A stretch of DNA of 64,000 nt, taken from positions 30,553-94,552 of the forward strand of contig PEAD01000009.1 in the NCBI GenBank assembly GCA_002753335.1. Reading direction: 5' to 3'. Positions 42,780 to 52,536 of this stretch are shown here, piece by piece. Under the pieces are notes generated by a model. The model made no database searches, was not told where the DNA came from, and saw only the letters and a list, made by a program, of their open reading frames with translations. This stretch comes from Nitrospirae bacterium MYbin3 (lineage in GTDB: Bacteria > Nitrospirota > Thermodesulfovibrionia > Thermodesulfovibrionales > Dissulfurispiraceae). How positions within the stretch are numbered: the first letter of the stretch is position 1; each line of letters starts with the position of its first letter. Position numbers and translations under genes: made by a program.

Positions 42780-42820
42780 TCGCCCCCCCAATAAACATTT
42801 AGGCAAGTAATAGAATTTCT

Positions 42821-44152
42821 CTACTGCCTCTCATAGATCATTTTTGTTAGCCTGAATTTCCCCGAAGCTTCTTTCTCAATCTTGGGAACAAAAATAAAAT
42901 CAATAATCATTTGGTTTCCAAATATCTGTTTCAGTCGCCTTATTAATATTTCTGTTGTTTCAGCTTTATACGTTTGTCTTCTTGCAATATTGACATTCAA
43001 GTGGTCAGGTTTATCCTGAACAAACTGAATTGCTGTTATATCCTCAAGATCTTTATAAGCTAAGGTAAGTGCTGGGGGAGATACGATACTGTTTCCTATA
43101 GAATAAAGTAAATCTCCCGTACGTGTTCCAGCAAGATATAGTCTCGAGGATGCAATACCGCAGGAGCAGCATTTATCTTCAAGCTTGCCTATATCTCCAA
43201 TGTTGTATCTGATAAAAGGCATCCCCTTATTCAAAAGACTTGTAATAACTATATCGCCATAATCATCGCCCAACCAAGCATACTTTCCCTTGTTTACGAT
43301 TTCGACATGCACCGACTGCCAGTTTATATGCATTCCATCATGAGTACGACATTCGTGAGCAATATTGCCGACCTCTCTACAACCATAGCGATTATAAACC
43401 TTACAAGAAAAAACCGATTCCAAAAAATCACGCTCTTCAGAACTGAGGGATTCAGCAGTTGACTCAACAAAATCCAGTGACATACGCAGTCCACTTTCAG
43501 AAATAAAACGACCGAATGCCAAAAGAGCGGATGCATACCCAATAATAAACTTAATTTTTTTTTGAATACATTTTTGGGCAAACTTTAGCATATTGGATTT
43601 GTTTAAAAAAAATGCGTTTACTTGAAATGAATTCATCATAATATGTTGCAACCGCTGCCTCAATGAATACTGTTTTTTAGCATCATAGTTACTGCCGTAT
43701 ATGAAGCCATGTGGGGTTCCTAACGTATAGCCAGCCCATGAGAGGTTATGATAGATAATTGCCCATCGTATGTCTCTGTATTCTTTGTTATATGCAAACT
43801 TCAAAGGGGAACCCGTTGAGCCACCAGTATTATCAAAAATCAGGTTTTTGGCTGCTACCTCCGGAGTCGATAGAAACTGGGTTAAGTTATCTCTAAGAAT
43901 TTCTTTGTCAACAACAGGAAATATATGTTTAAAAGAATCTACAGACAAATCTATCGGCCTAATATGTTTATCAATATAAAAAGGCACATTTTTTATTGCA
44001 TATTCACAAATACTAAAAATTGAGGACTGGTGCAATTCAGTAATTTGCTGTTGTGAAAGCCCTGACTGAGTTGAGAGATTAGTTAAATGTCCCAATATGT
44101 TTCGAGCAAAAATCGAATCGTATAATTTTAAAAGTAATATGGTTGGTATCAT
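42821..44152 (-). CDS. PaaK/CapK-like adenylate-forming protein
   Basis: 443 aa, related to phenylacetate-CoA ligase. It has the AMP-binding loop NTGGSTGSPLKFAYNKEYRD, YNRYGCREVGNIAHECR and IVITSLLNKGMPFIRYNIGD, and a cysteine pair at DKCCSCGI. CapK-type relatives are common in capsule and EPS clusters and are thought to activate an acyl group for transfer to a sugar, but no substrate is proven. Starts 57 bp downstream of a glycosyltransferase gene. Confidence 0.82.
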   Translation of the reverse strand: MIPTILLLKLYDSIFARNILGHLTNLSTQSGLSQQQITELHQSSIFSICEYAIKNVPFYIDKHIRPIDLSVDSFKHIFPVVDKEILRDNLTQFLSTPEVAAKNLIFDNTGGSTGSPLKFAYNKEYRDIRWAIIYHNLSWAGYTLGTPHGFIYGSNYDAKKQYSLRQRLQHIMMNSFQVNAFFLNKSNMLKFAQKCIQKKIKFIIGYASALLAFGRFISESGLRMSLDFVESTAESLSSEERDFLESVFSCKVYNRYGCREVGNIAHECRTHDGMHINWQSVHVEIVNKGKYAWLGDDYGDIVITSLLNKGMPFIRYNIGDIGKLEDKCCSCGIASSRLYLAGTRTGDLLYSIGNSIVSPPALTLAYKDLEDITAIQFVQDKPDHLNVNIARRQTYKAETTEILIRRLKQIFGNQMIIDFIFVPKIEKEASGKFRLTKMIYERQ

Positions 44153-44209
44153 ATTCGAGGGTTATTTATTTGTTTAGATTCGGTTAGAATCTGAAACAAA
44201 TAAAACCAG

Positions 44210-45301
44210 TTAAACTGAATTTAGATATATATTTACCAAATCAGCACAATGACGATCAATAGCGTATTTTGCACGAAATAAATCGTAACCTTGCTTTGCG
44301 CATTCCAAAGCAAGTGCTGGATTGCATAAAAATGCATTTATGGAATCAGCAAGTAAAGTTGGATTTTCAGGGTTAACAAGCAATCCGGTAACATTATTTG
44401 CAATGAGATCATTATTTCCACCAACTGACGTTGCAACAATTGGTTTCTTATGAGACATCGCTTCAAGAAGCGTCATAGGGAGACCTTCCCATCGAGATGC
44501 GTTAACGTATACATCACAAATTTCATATAATTCATCAACGTCTTCAACATTTCCTACAAGTTTAACACTGTCATTAATGTTGGATTCAACTATTAATCGT
44601 TCAAGTCGCTGCTTCTCCGGTCCTTCACCTCCGATAATAAGAGAAGCATGTCTATCAAATCTTACAACACTCTTGAAAGCCTGAATAAGTATATCGTAGC
44701 CTTTTTGATGCGAAAGTCTGCCAAAACTAAGTATTAGACGGGAAGGTATAGCTATTCCATATTTCTTCAAAATTAATTCTCTATCATAGAAACGCCTATG
44801 GTATGCCGGAATCCCATTATTAAGCAATAATAGTTTATCCATCGTCATAAAAGTATGAAGATTACTGAACACTTGTGAGCCACATCCTATAATAAAATCG
44901 CTCTGTTTTATGCCCCACCTTCTGATGCGAGCAATAGGACTATCGACATGAACTGTCGTTATCGTTTTTATTCCCGCTAATTTGCCAGTTAATGGTCCCA
45001 AAATATCGAGCAAATGGACATGAAGGATAGCGAATTTATACTTAACTAAGTAGCGATAAATGTTGAAGTAACTATAGAACATTCGCACTGACTTGTGTGG
45101 GGCATTCCATACTCTCATTGGAATGCCAAGGGATGCAAATTTGTTCCATAATGGCCCCTTTTCAAATACGACATGCAGTTCAAAAAAAAATCGTGAATCT
45201 TTTCGAAGATAGTTTAATTCTTCGTACACTAATGATTCTGCACCTCCAACCTGTAGCGAAGGCAACAGTACAGCAATCTTAATTGGTACAGATGATTCCA
45301 T
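44210..45301 (-). CDS. Glycosyltransferase family 4 protein
   Basis: 363 aa. VLLPSLQVGGAESLVYEELN at the start, LSFGRLSHQKGYDILIQAFK and ASRWEGLPMTLLEAMSHKKP (EX7E motif) place it in family 4, retaining GT-B enzymes. It acts on lipid-linked EPS intermediates at the inner face of the membrane. Donor unknown. Confidence 0.9.
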   Translation of the reverse strand: MESSVPIKIAVLLPSLQVGGAESLVYEELNYLRKDSRFFFELHVVFEKGPLWNKFASLGIPMRVWNAPHKSVRMFYSYFNIYRYLVKYKFAILHVHLLDILGPLTGKLAGIKTITTVHVDSPIARIRRWGIKQSDFIIGCGSQVFSNLHTFMTMDKLLLLNNGIPAYHRRFYDRELILKKYGIAIPSRLILSFGRLSHQKGYDILIQAFKSVVRFDRHASLIIGGEGPEKQRLERLIVESNINDSVKLVGNVEDVDELYEICDVYVNASRWEGLPMTLLEAMSHKKPIVATSVGGNNDLIANNVTGLLVNPENPTLLADSINAFLCNPALALECAKQGYDLFRAKYAIDRHCADLVNIYLNSV

Positions 45302-45372
45302 CTTTGTTATTATTTATCAATTGAGGCTTCTGAACCCGTAAAATCTAATGCATGATCTGTCGTAGTTCGATT

Positions 45373-46587
45373 TTAACTCAGCTTAATATTTTCAAGATAT
45401 GCACATGCTTGAAAATATGCACTCTCATATACACTCCAATTGTAGTAGCTTGATGCTACCCTGGTCGTCTTCGCGCTCCATTCGTTCCGATTTTTTTCTA
45501 CATCAGCCAAAAAAAGTTCGATTTTTACCAGATCTTTAGTCTCAAATTCTTCATTTTCAAGTATATACCCTGCAAGTTCTTTTTTTATAATCCACGTAGC
45601 ATCGCCAGCATGTTTGGTTGTTATTACAGGGACTCCACTTGATAAATATTCACCACACTTTGTAGGCGAGGCTACATAATTGATGGGAGATAATGCACGT
45701 AAAAGCAAGCCGGCATCAGCCGCTGAAAGCATACGAGGCACATCTTCTGCTGATAGACTAAGAATTGTATAATCTAAATCCGGATTTCCGATTTTTAATA
45801 ATTCGCTATCATAAGCTGAGGTATCATCTGGAGTAATTAGTAGAAAATGTATGTTGCTTTTACGTTTTTTCAATTCAGCTACTAATTTTATTGTCTGCCC
45901 AACACATTGCCATGATGACAACCCTCCTAAATAACACAAAACTAACTTATCATTTAATCCCAACCTCTTACGAATTGATTCTCTATCTTGGAGATGACGA
46001 GTAAATCTATCAATTCTAGTTGCACAAGGCAATACAATTATATTAGATAAGATATATTCATGGCGATTATGAAGAACCTCAATAAGATTTTGTGAATTAA
46101 CTATTAATAACTGCGCTTTAGAAAGAAGAACTTTTTCTCTAAAAGCTTCATCCGTAGTAGCAAGTTCTTGATAATTTTCTTTAGAAGGATTCTGCTCTGC
46201 TACTACATCTCCGTGAATATCAAATATAATAGGAACTTTAATATGAGTACACAGCTCCATAGCGGTAGAATTCTCTGCTTGAACAAAAACCGCATTACAT
46301 CGGCTAACATAGTTAGGTACAAAATAGGCATATAGTCTGATAAAAAAATTTTTAAATAACGACAAGCGTGGCAAAGGCACCCATTTAACCTGCAATTCGG
46401 ACATCGCGCACGAGTGCCGCCGCTTATATATCAATTGTTTGAGAGGATAAAACCAAATAATTTTTATTATGAATCCGAAAGAAGATAACGAATGAGCCAT
46501 ATTTAGAACCCGAATCATGTATCCATTTAGACGATCACTAAATCCATGAGCAACTATAACAATCACTTTAGCATTCATTTGAGACAT
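45373..46587 (-). CDS. Glycosyltransferase, GT-B fold (family 4-like)
   Basis: 404 aa. N-terminal VIVIVAHGFSDRLNGYMIRV, a central LVLCYLGGLSSWQCVGQTIK donor-domain start and a C-terminal LSPINYVASPTKCGEYLSSG VPVITT segment. The usual EX7E motif is replaced by SPTKCGEYL, as in a divergent subgroup of GT4-like enzymes. Role in repeat-unit assembly is inferred from context. It starts directly after the stop of the family 2 gene (TGAATG). Confidence 0.8.
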   Translation of the reverse strand: MSQMNAKVIVIVAHGFSDRLNGYMIRVLNMAHSLSSFGFIIKIIWFYPLKQLIYKRRHSCAMSELQVKWVPLPRLSLFKNFFIRLYAYFVPNYVSRCNAVFVQAENSTAMELCTHIKVPIIFDIHGDVVAEQNPSKENYQELATTDEAFREKVLLSKAQLLIVNSQNLIEVLHNRHEYILSNIIVLPCATRIDRFTRHLQDRESIRKRLGLNDKLVLCYLGGLSSWQCVGQTIKLVAELKKRKSNIHFLLITPDDTSAYDSELLKIGNPDLDYTILSLSAEDVPRMLSAADAGLLLRALSPINYVASPTKCGEYLSSGVPVITTKHAGDATWIIKKELAGYILENEEFETKDLVKIELFLADVEKNRNEWSAKTTRVASSYYNWSVYESAYFQACAYLENIKLS

Positions 46588-47532
46588 TCATTTAGCTGAG
46601 CCTTTCAAACGCTTGTTTCGAGTGTTTAAACAATTATAAGCCCCCCTTACAACTCCAATAGCATACCCTTTATATGAATTAATTATATATCCATATTTCA
46701 ATATCGGTATTATAAAAGCTGCTAATATATCACCATTTGAAAAAGCTTTAAAAATAATTCTGCGCGATGATATCGTTGCTTGTTTTAGCGCATCATAATG
46801 CCAAAGAATTTTCCAAGGTTGCGCTCCGTATCGTAGTGGGAATATACCGGCCTCTCCATTACCTAGGCCATATATAAAAGCTTCTTTCCAATATTTTCGT
46901 AACTCGTTAGGCCTTCCCCAATAACAAATTGCATCTTTGGCATAGTAGACATTATATCTTGCTGCAATAATCTGAAGGGCAAATACAGTATCATCCCCAG
47001 CAAGAGTTAAATCTTCAGGGTATCCTTTTAATTCCTCCCATACTCTCCTTCGATAGGCTATTGACCGACTTGACGGCAGAAACCCATCTTTAAGTATCGG
47101 ACTATAATTATTGAAAATATAACACGCCGCCATAGCTACTGGGGTTTCTATTGTAGACTCATCAACTCCATAATTGCCTGCAACAACATCAGTACTTGAA
47201 TCCTTCTCAAAAGGCTCAAGCAACTTTTGAAACCAATTTGAATCAAGGCGACACCCCATATCCGTTGAAACAATAATGTCGCTATTTGCCATTCCTATCG
47301 CCTTATTTCTACCTTGTGCTACATTACATTTTTCGCTGACAATCATACGAATCCGAGTCTCCCCTTTAACCCACGTCTTAAGTATTTCGAGAGTGCCATC
47401 AGTCGAACCAGCATCGACAATACAGATATCTTCAATATGCTTTGTCTGCGTATTTATATCAGATATCCAATTCGTCACGCTGGAAATCTCGTTGTAGCAA
47501 GTTGTCACTAAAGTTGCCGATATTTTATTCAT
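46588..47532 (-). CDS. Glycosyltransferase family 2 protein
   Basis: 314 aa, GT-A fold. TLVTTCYNEISSVTNWISDI, VDAGSTDGTLEIL, NKAIGMANSDIIVSTDMGCR (the DxD-like metal site is DMG) and LTLAGDDTVFALQIIAARYN mark family 2. The C-terminus has no clear membrane anchor. I start at ATG 47532, two codons inside an upstream TTG; it overlaps the end of the flippase gene by 8 bp. Confidence 0.88.
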   Translation of the reverse strand: MNKISATLVTTCYNEISSVTNWISDINTQTKHIEDICIVDAGSTDGTLEILKTWVKGETRIRMIVSEKCNVAQGRNKAIGMANSDIIVSTDMGCRLDSNWFQKLLEPFEKDSSTDVVAGNYGVDESTIETPVAMAACYIFNNYSPILKDGFLPSSRSIAYRRRVWEELKGYPEDLTLAGDDTVFALQIIAARYNVYYAKDAICYWGRPNELRKYWKEAFIYGLGNGEAGIFPLRYGAQPWKILWHYDALKQATISSRRIIFKAFSNGDILAAFIIPILKYGYIINSYKGYAIGVVRGAYNCLNTRNKRLKGSAK

Positions 47533-48982
47533 TGACAAGAAATTTCTTTGAAAAATAGAACCTATAACAAATAATTATTACTATTATGAACGCAGGAACA
47601 GCAACCCCCATCCTTAGCTCAGGCTGCATCCATTGTGCCATTAAGGATGTTATTATTATTATTAAAACAGCAGAGGCCACATTATTAAACAATATGTTTG
47701 TAATCAGATTTTTAGTTTTAAGGAAAATAATACTGGAAAACAATAATACGAAATGCGCACACATAAACGCATCTGATAAAGCTTCGGCTCCTTGAGACTT
47801 ATATTTTAATAAAACAATCGTCATATAAACAAAAGCCCACAGACAATTTTGCATTACACCTGCCCACATATTTCCTGTAGCAACGATTGCGCTGCCTATC
47901 ACGGAACCGATGGCGGAAATAGCTGTACCGGCGACCATCCCGACCAACACAATCCAGCCTGCAGTGAAATCTTTTCCAAAAAGTGCCATTATTTTATCGC
48001 CTAGGAAAAAAAATAAGACGCTGGTCGGCAAAATCAAAATAATGGTTGCCAAATTACTTTCTTCTATGGCATATCCGAATGTCATCATATTCCTTTTCGA
48101 ATATTCCTCAGTTAGAAACGGTAGCAAGACTCTACCCAACATGACCGGAACCATCATTATCATGAGCCGAAACTGATTTGTAGCATTGTAAATTCCTAAT
48201 TCACCATAACCGTTCGGCAAAGATGTAAGCAGTGTTGTAGAAAACCACATAACAGGAATAGGAAGAGAAGACAATATAAGATTCGGTATTGCAAAATCTA
48301 TAATAACGCCAAACTCCTTTAAACAATTTTTAAAGATAATTTCTATTTGGTTTTCTTTCAATCTTATAATCAGTGTATATATCAAATACGATATGCCAAG
48401 TAAGTTGGAGGCGGCTAAAGAGATAATCGCACCAATTATACCAAAGCTGCTTGTGAAATAAATTGCCAGAGGTAATAACAATGTACCTCTCAACATATCG
48501 CCTGTTGAAACAGATTTAAAATCTTCGAATCCGGCCAATATGCCACTTATTATTTCAAATGCTACGTTACTTAACAGCAGGAATATGCTTAATTTTAAAA
48601 TGTCTGATAACGACGTATTGTGAAGAAATTGAATTGAGATGGTATTTGCGAATACTAAAATAATCCCGCAGAACAATATAGTAAAGAAGGAGGAAGACAC
48701 TATGATCAGTCCAAGAATTCTGGAAATACGCATCTTATCTTTATTTTTTAATAAAGCAACATATCGTGTTCCCGTTAATCCCATTCCTGCACCTGCAAAG
48801 ATACCTAAAAGGCCGGTTGTTCCCTGAACTATCCCCAACTCTCCATAGCTAACTTTACCCATATAACGGGCGAAAAATATCGATGAGCCGAACGCCATAA
48901 TTTTCGAAATAAATGAGCCTATTAAGGACCATGAAAAACCTATTTTTATCCTATCAAAATTCTTCATTGTAAGCTGCAACAA
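47525..48982 (-). CDS. Wzx-type polysaccharide flippase (MATE/MOP superfamily)
   Basis: 485 aa with 12-14 predicted membrane helices and no large soluble domain. The N-terminus FSWSLIGSFISKIMAFGSSI and FFARYMGKVSYGELGIVQGT is typical of Wzx/RfbX-like O-unit translocases. It should flip undecaprenyl-linked repeat units to the periplasm, pairing with the Wzy-like protein at 51193-52521. TTG start following AAGGTGA; an internal ATG five codons later is possible. Confidence 0.9.
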   Translation of the reverse strand: MLQLTMKNFDRIKIGFSWSLIGSFISKIMAFGSSIFFARYMGKVSYGELGIVQGTTGLLGIFAGAGMGLTGTRYVALLKNKDKMRISRILGLIIVSSSFFTILFCGIILVFANTISIQFLHNTSLSDILKLSIFLLLSNVAFEIISGILAGFEDFKSVSTGDMLRGTLLLPLAIYFTSSFGIIGAIISLAASNLLGISYLIYTLIIRLKENQIEIIFKNCLKEFGVIIDFAIPNLILSSLPIPVMWFSTTLLTSLPNGYGELGIYNATNQFRLMIMMVPVMLGRVLLPFLTEEYSKRNMMTFGYAIEESNLATIILILPTSVLFFFLGDKIMALFGKDFTAGWIVLVGMVAGTAISAIGSVIGSAIVATGNMWAGVMQNCLWAFVYMTIVLLKYKSQGAEALSDAFMCAHFVLLFSSIIFLKTKNLITNILFNNVASAVLIIIITSLMAQWMQPELRMGVAVPAFIIVIIICYRFYFSKKFLVNE

Positions 48983-48985
48983 TTT

Positions 48986-49864
48986 TCACCTTATTTTTAT
49001 CCAAAAAGAACCGCCATGGCTTGCAACATCTCTCATTTCCGATCGCTCCCAGAGAGGTTTCATAATTTCTGATAGTTCTTGATCCTCGCTTATAAACATA
49101 TTGGGAAGAATAATATCAAATTTACTACCCTCTGACAAAAGATAGCATGCTAACAAATATTGCTCCGAATACCAGTTATTAGCAAATACTGATGAATAGT
49201 CGTATGGAAGAAATATGTCATGGAATTCTACTATCACACCTTTTTGTAGTTTAGGAATAATATCAAGAAATACGACTGTTACATCAGAATTTGTAAAACA
49301 ACGATGTGAATTATCTATAAATAAAATATCGCCATCTTCAAGTGTGTCGAATATGTCCAAATCCATCTTTTCAAGAGGTATCCTAATAATTTGATCGCAG
49401 ATTTTATCAATTTTCGTTCTGGGGAAAGGATCAACAGAAATAATTTTTGTTCTTAACTTATTGTCATCAATTGCTCTATACGCGAATTTTGTAGAGTTAC
49501 CTGAACCAACTTCGATATATCTTTTAGGGTTATACATGGCAAGAAAGCAATAGATAGCAATAGAATCCAAACCTGGCAAATAACCATTAATATAAAAAGG
49601 CTGATTATCGCTCTCGTAGGTAATGGGTATTTGAACCAATTGCTCAGTATAGTGCAAAAAGCTGTTCAAATGATTTTTATATACTTCTCTGTTTTTGTTA
49701 ATTATTTCATACAAATGAGCATGAGGAGGTTTGCCATGCCCATAACGAGGAACTGTCTCAACTTCATAATCTAAAAAAATTGGGTATTTACCGCTACGAA
49801 TATTACGAATCGCATCTAAAAAGTAGTTTAATTTTTTACCTGCATAACTAAATGTTTGTGACAT
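48986..49864 (-). CDS. Class I SAM-dependent methyltransferase-like protein
   Basis: 292 aa. The Rossmann glycine motif is in RYIEVGSGNSTKFAYRAI, the acidic residue follows in IISVDPFPRTKI and GDILFIDNSHRCFTNSDV matches the post-motif of Methyltransf_24-like proteins. It probably methylates a sugar of the repeat unit or the growing chain end. Target unknown. Confidence 0.78.
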   Translation of the reverse strand: MSQTFSYAGKKLNYFLDAIRNIRSGKYPIFLDYEVETVPRYGHGKPPHAHLYEIINKNREVYKNHLNSFLHYTEQLVQIPITYESDNQPFYINGYLPGLDSIAIYCFLAMYNPKRYIEVGSGNSTKFAYRAIDDNKLRTKIISVDPFPRTKIDKICDQIIRIPLEKMDLDIFDTLEDGDILFIDNSHRCFTNSDVTVVFLDIIPKLQKGVIVEFHDIFLPYDYSSVFANNWYSEQYLLACYLLSEGSKFDIILPNMFISEDQELSEIMKPLWERSEMRDVASHGGSFWIKIR

Positions 49865-49929
49865 ATCTGCTCCTTGCTGGACTGGGAACTATTACAATAA
49901 AGTTATGGGCATAATAACTATTGATGATT

Positions 49930-51156
49930 TTAATTTATGCTTATCAATTCAGATACTGCTTCAAAAGATCTTTTGATACAAATATCCATATTATAATATT
50001 GCCACTCACCCCAACGACCAACCGGCAAAATTCTATGCGATTTCAAATATTCTATGATTATATGAGTATTTTTCTGATGATTTCTATCAAATACTACATA
50101 GGCATATTCTGTAAATCTATGTCCAAGATAATCATCAATAGGGAAATGTTTTTTTAGCTCTTCCGGTTCATGGTTGCCAATCATTTCAACAACAAAACTG
50201 CTCATGCCCTGTGGACATGCTAAAGGTGATAAATTTCCTTGATACACAATTCGATGGTATGGCTGTTCTTGGTCAGGAAAATATTTCCAAGAAACATTTG
50301 TTTTTACTTCAGATTTGAAAAGAAAAGTGGTTATTGAGTTCCACTTAAGATTTGCTGCAGCCTCGCAGACATTTTGGGGGACATCTATTACAGTTGAAAC
50401 AACTGGCAACGGAATAGTCCAAAAAATGTAGTCAAATCCCTGCAAATCATTTATTGTCCATGTTTTTCCATTAAACGATAATTTTTCTACAGCATAGTCA
50501 ATATAAATATTCGTAAGATTATTTGACATACTATTTATTAAGGTTTCGATACCCCCTGATAAAGGATAATAGTATGAAGAGTGTGGCATCTTTCGTTCAG
50601 AACTATTTTTTGTTAAAACGGCTCTTAATAGTTCTTCTTTTGTAGGCAGTGGCATTTTTCCATCAATCCAGTCAATTGACATATCACTTAAATCACAATT
50701 CCATATTTTTTTGTTGTATGGAATCATATACTTATTCGCAATTGACTCTCCAAACATCCAAATTAACCATTGATAAAAATCTTTTGGCTTATCCCCCTTT
50801 TCCTTCAAAAAATCAATTAAACAAGGTATTGTCTCGTTAATAGGCAATTCGGACAGAGATAGTTCAAATGGGTATGACATTGTCAGGTTGCCATATTGAA
50901 TCCTTGCATTTCTTGTACTATATTGCCATTTATCTTTTGGCAATAACCTAAAGATCCAGTCTAAAACATCTCTATGTCTACTATTAAAAACATGCCCCCC
51001 ATGCAAGTCATAAACGTATCCATCTATAATATCAGTTTTGCATAGACCACCTATTCTTTTTTCTTTTTCAAAAAGAACTGTATTATGTCCTGCAGATATT
51101 AATCTATCTGCTACGGTTAAACCTGTTAGCCCAGCTCCAAGAACTGCAATATTCAT
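49930..51156 (-). CDS. FAD-dependent NAD(P)-binding protein, UDP-galactopyranose mutase-like
   Basis: 408 aa. Dinucleotide-binding motif IAVLGAGLTGLTVADRL with FEKEKRIGGLC; then YVYDLHGGHVFNSRHRDVLD, which resembles the substrate-side region of UDP-galactopyranose mutase. LSGGIETLINSMSNNLTNIY and a C-terminal GRWGEWQYYNMD are also typical of the amine-oxidase/UGM superfamily. It may supply a furanose or otherwise rearranged sugar nucleotide. True UGM activity is uncertain because the active-site arginines cannot be aligned by eye. Confidence 0.8.
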   Translation of the reverse strand: MNIAVLGAGLTGLTVADRLISAGHNTVLFEKEKRIGGLCKTDIIDGYVYDLHGGHVFNSRHRDVLDWIFRLLPKDKWQYSTRNARIQYGNLTMSYPFELSLSELPINETIPCLIDFLKEKGDKPKDFYQWLIWMFGESIANKYMIPYNKKIWNCDLSDMSIDWIDGKMPLPTKEELLRAVLTKNSSERKMPHSSYYYPLSGGIETLINSMSNNLTNIYIDYAVEKLSFNGKTWTINDLQGFDYIFWTIPLPVVSTVIDVPQNVCEAAANLKWNSITTFLFKSEVKTNVSWKYFPDQEQPYHRIVYQGNLSPLACPQGMSSFVVEMIGNHEPEELKKHFPIDDYLGHRFTEYAYVVFDRNHQKNTHIIIEYLKSHRILPVGRWGEWQYYNMDICIKRSFEAVSELISIN

Positions 51157-51192
51157 ATGTTTTATGCCGAAAGGTGCATTTTTATCTTAAGG

Positions 51193-52521
51193 TTATGTCT
51201 CATTAATTATTAGATTCTTATTATATGGCTGGTATTCTTTTATCAACATAGCTAGAATTAAAAAACTAAATATTTCTTTCTTTGTATCTATGAAAAAATC
51301 TAATGTTATTCCTGAAAATAAAGTAAATACGAAAAAGAAATAGCAACTCATAATTATTTCTTTATTGCTAAATTTTCGGAGCTTATAAACTACAAGATAA
51401 TAGAAGAGAATAATCCATGTTACACCCAGCAAGCCATATTTATATGCAACTGTTGCTAATCCAAGATCCTCTGAGAAAATAGCATGCCCTCTATCCCCTC
51501 TTTCTTCATGCCTCCCCGAAGCATACCAAAACTTGCCATGACCTACTACTGGATGTTTGAGCAGTTCACTCACAAAATGTTTGTGTCCCATAACCCTAGC
51601 TGTATAAGAATTAATGCGTGAATAACTCCCATAGGTTTCCTCAACGGTTTGTTTTAAATACTTGTTAAAGACTGAACCCTCAATTAGAAACTGGCTTAGC
51701 AATATGATAACTCCTACAAAAAAAACTGCCATATTTAACTTATTACTAATACTAATAAATCTTATATATATCAGAATAAAAGTGGGAATTAAAGCAAACA
51801 ATATAATCCTTGATTGCATAACCAGCACTACAATCATCAGGTAATAAAGGAATGCTATTAAAGATTGAGGTTTTTTTGTTTTTAGAAATAAAATAAAATA
51901 ATAAGTCGTACAAAATATCATAAAAGGAATACCTATAAAAAATCTGTTAAATCCAAGCCTCGTCTCCGGGCTTATATTTGCTAAATAATACAGGTATTCA
52001 TTTCGCGATAATGATGCATAAATAATGATAATAGATAATAATAGTCCATACAACAAAATAGCTTTTAATATTTTCTTAGAATCCAAATCGCTATATCTAA
52101 TATAGAAATAAAATAATACTAATAAGTCGAATCTAACGACTTTTAAACCATAACTTATTGGCTGATTATCGTAAATTGTTGTTTTCCAGAGGCTTACAAA
52201 TGATAGCATTACAAATGCAATTACAAGTAAATCATACTTATCAAACTTTAATTGTTTTTTTATTGCTATAGAAAAAAGCAAAATTGGCAAGATTATAAAA
52301 TTAATATAATACGAGGGATATGGAAGTGTTCCGCTAAATAGCCAGCCAGCACTTGTAGTAAGAAGTAGTAAGAAAACTATCAAATATTCTTTTATTTGAT
52401 CAAAAAGCAAAACAGAAAAACAACTTCCTATAATAAAGATTGATAACATTCCATTTATTGAAGTTAGTAGTCCAAAAAAAACACTAAGAATAAAAATTAT
52501 TATTAATAAAAAAACTGGCAT
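51193..52521 (-). CDS. O-antigen polymerase/ligase-like membrane protein (Wzy_C family)
   Basis: 442 aa with about 10-12 membrane helices. The long periplasmic loop near 320-360 has HPVVGHGKFWYASGRHEERG, with the H-x-x-x-G-x-G-type motif of Wzy_C proteins. Together with the flippase it completes a Wzx/Wzy-type pathway and probably polymerises the repeat unit; a ligase role cannot be excluded. Among the most AT-rich genes of the window, as usual for wzy. Confidence 0.82.
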   Translation of the reverse strand: MPVFLLIIIFILSVFFGLLTSINGMLSIFIIGSCFSVLLFDQIKEYLIVFLLLLTTSAGWLFSGTLPYPSYYINFIILPILLFSIAIKKQLKFDKYDLLVIAFVMLSFVSLWKTTIYDNQPISYGLKVVRFDLLVLFYFYIRYSDLDSKKILKAILLYGLLLSIIIIYASLSRNEYLYYLANISPETRLGFNRFFIGIPFMIFCTTYYFILFLKTKKPQSLIAFLYYLMIVVLVMQSRIILFALIPTFILIYIRFISISNKLNMAVFFVGVIILLSQFLIEGSVFNKYLKQTVEETYGSYSRINSYTARVMGHKHFVSELLKHPVVGHGKFWYASGRHEERGDRGHAIFSEDLGLATVAYKYGLLGVTWIILFYYLVVYKLRKFSNKEIIMSCYFFFVFTLFSGITLDFFIDTKKEIFSFLILAMLIKEYQPYNKNLIINET

Positions 52522-52536
52522 TTCAATACGATATTT

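Noticed and set aside
49865..49929. Short GTTAT...ATAAC inverted repeat between the UGM-like and methyltransferase genes
   Set aside because: Only 5 bp of A/T pairs and no U-tract; not distinguishable from chance in AT-rich sequence.
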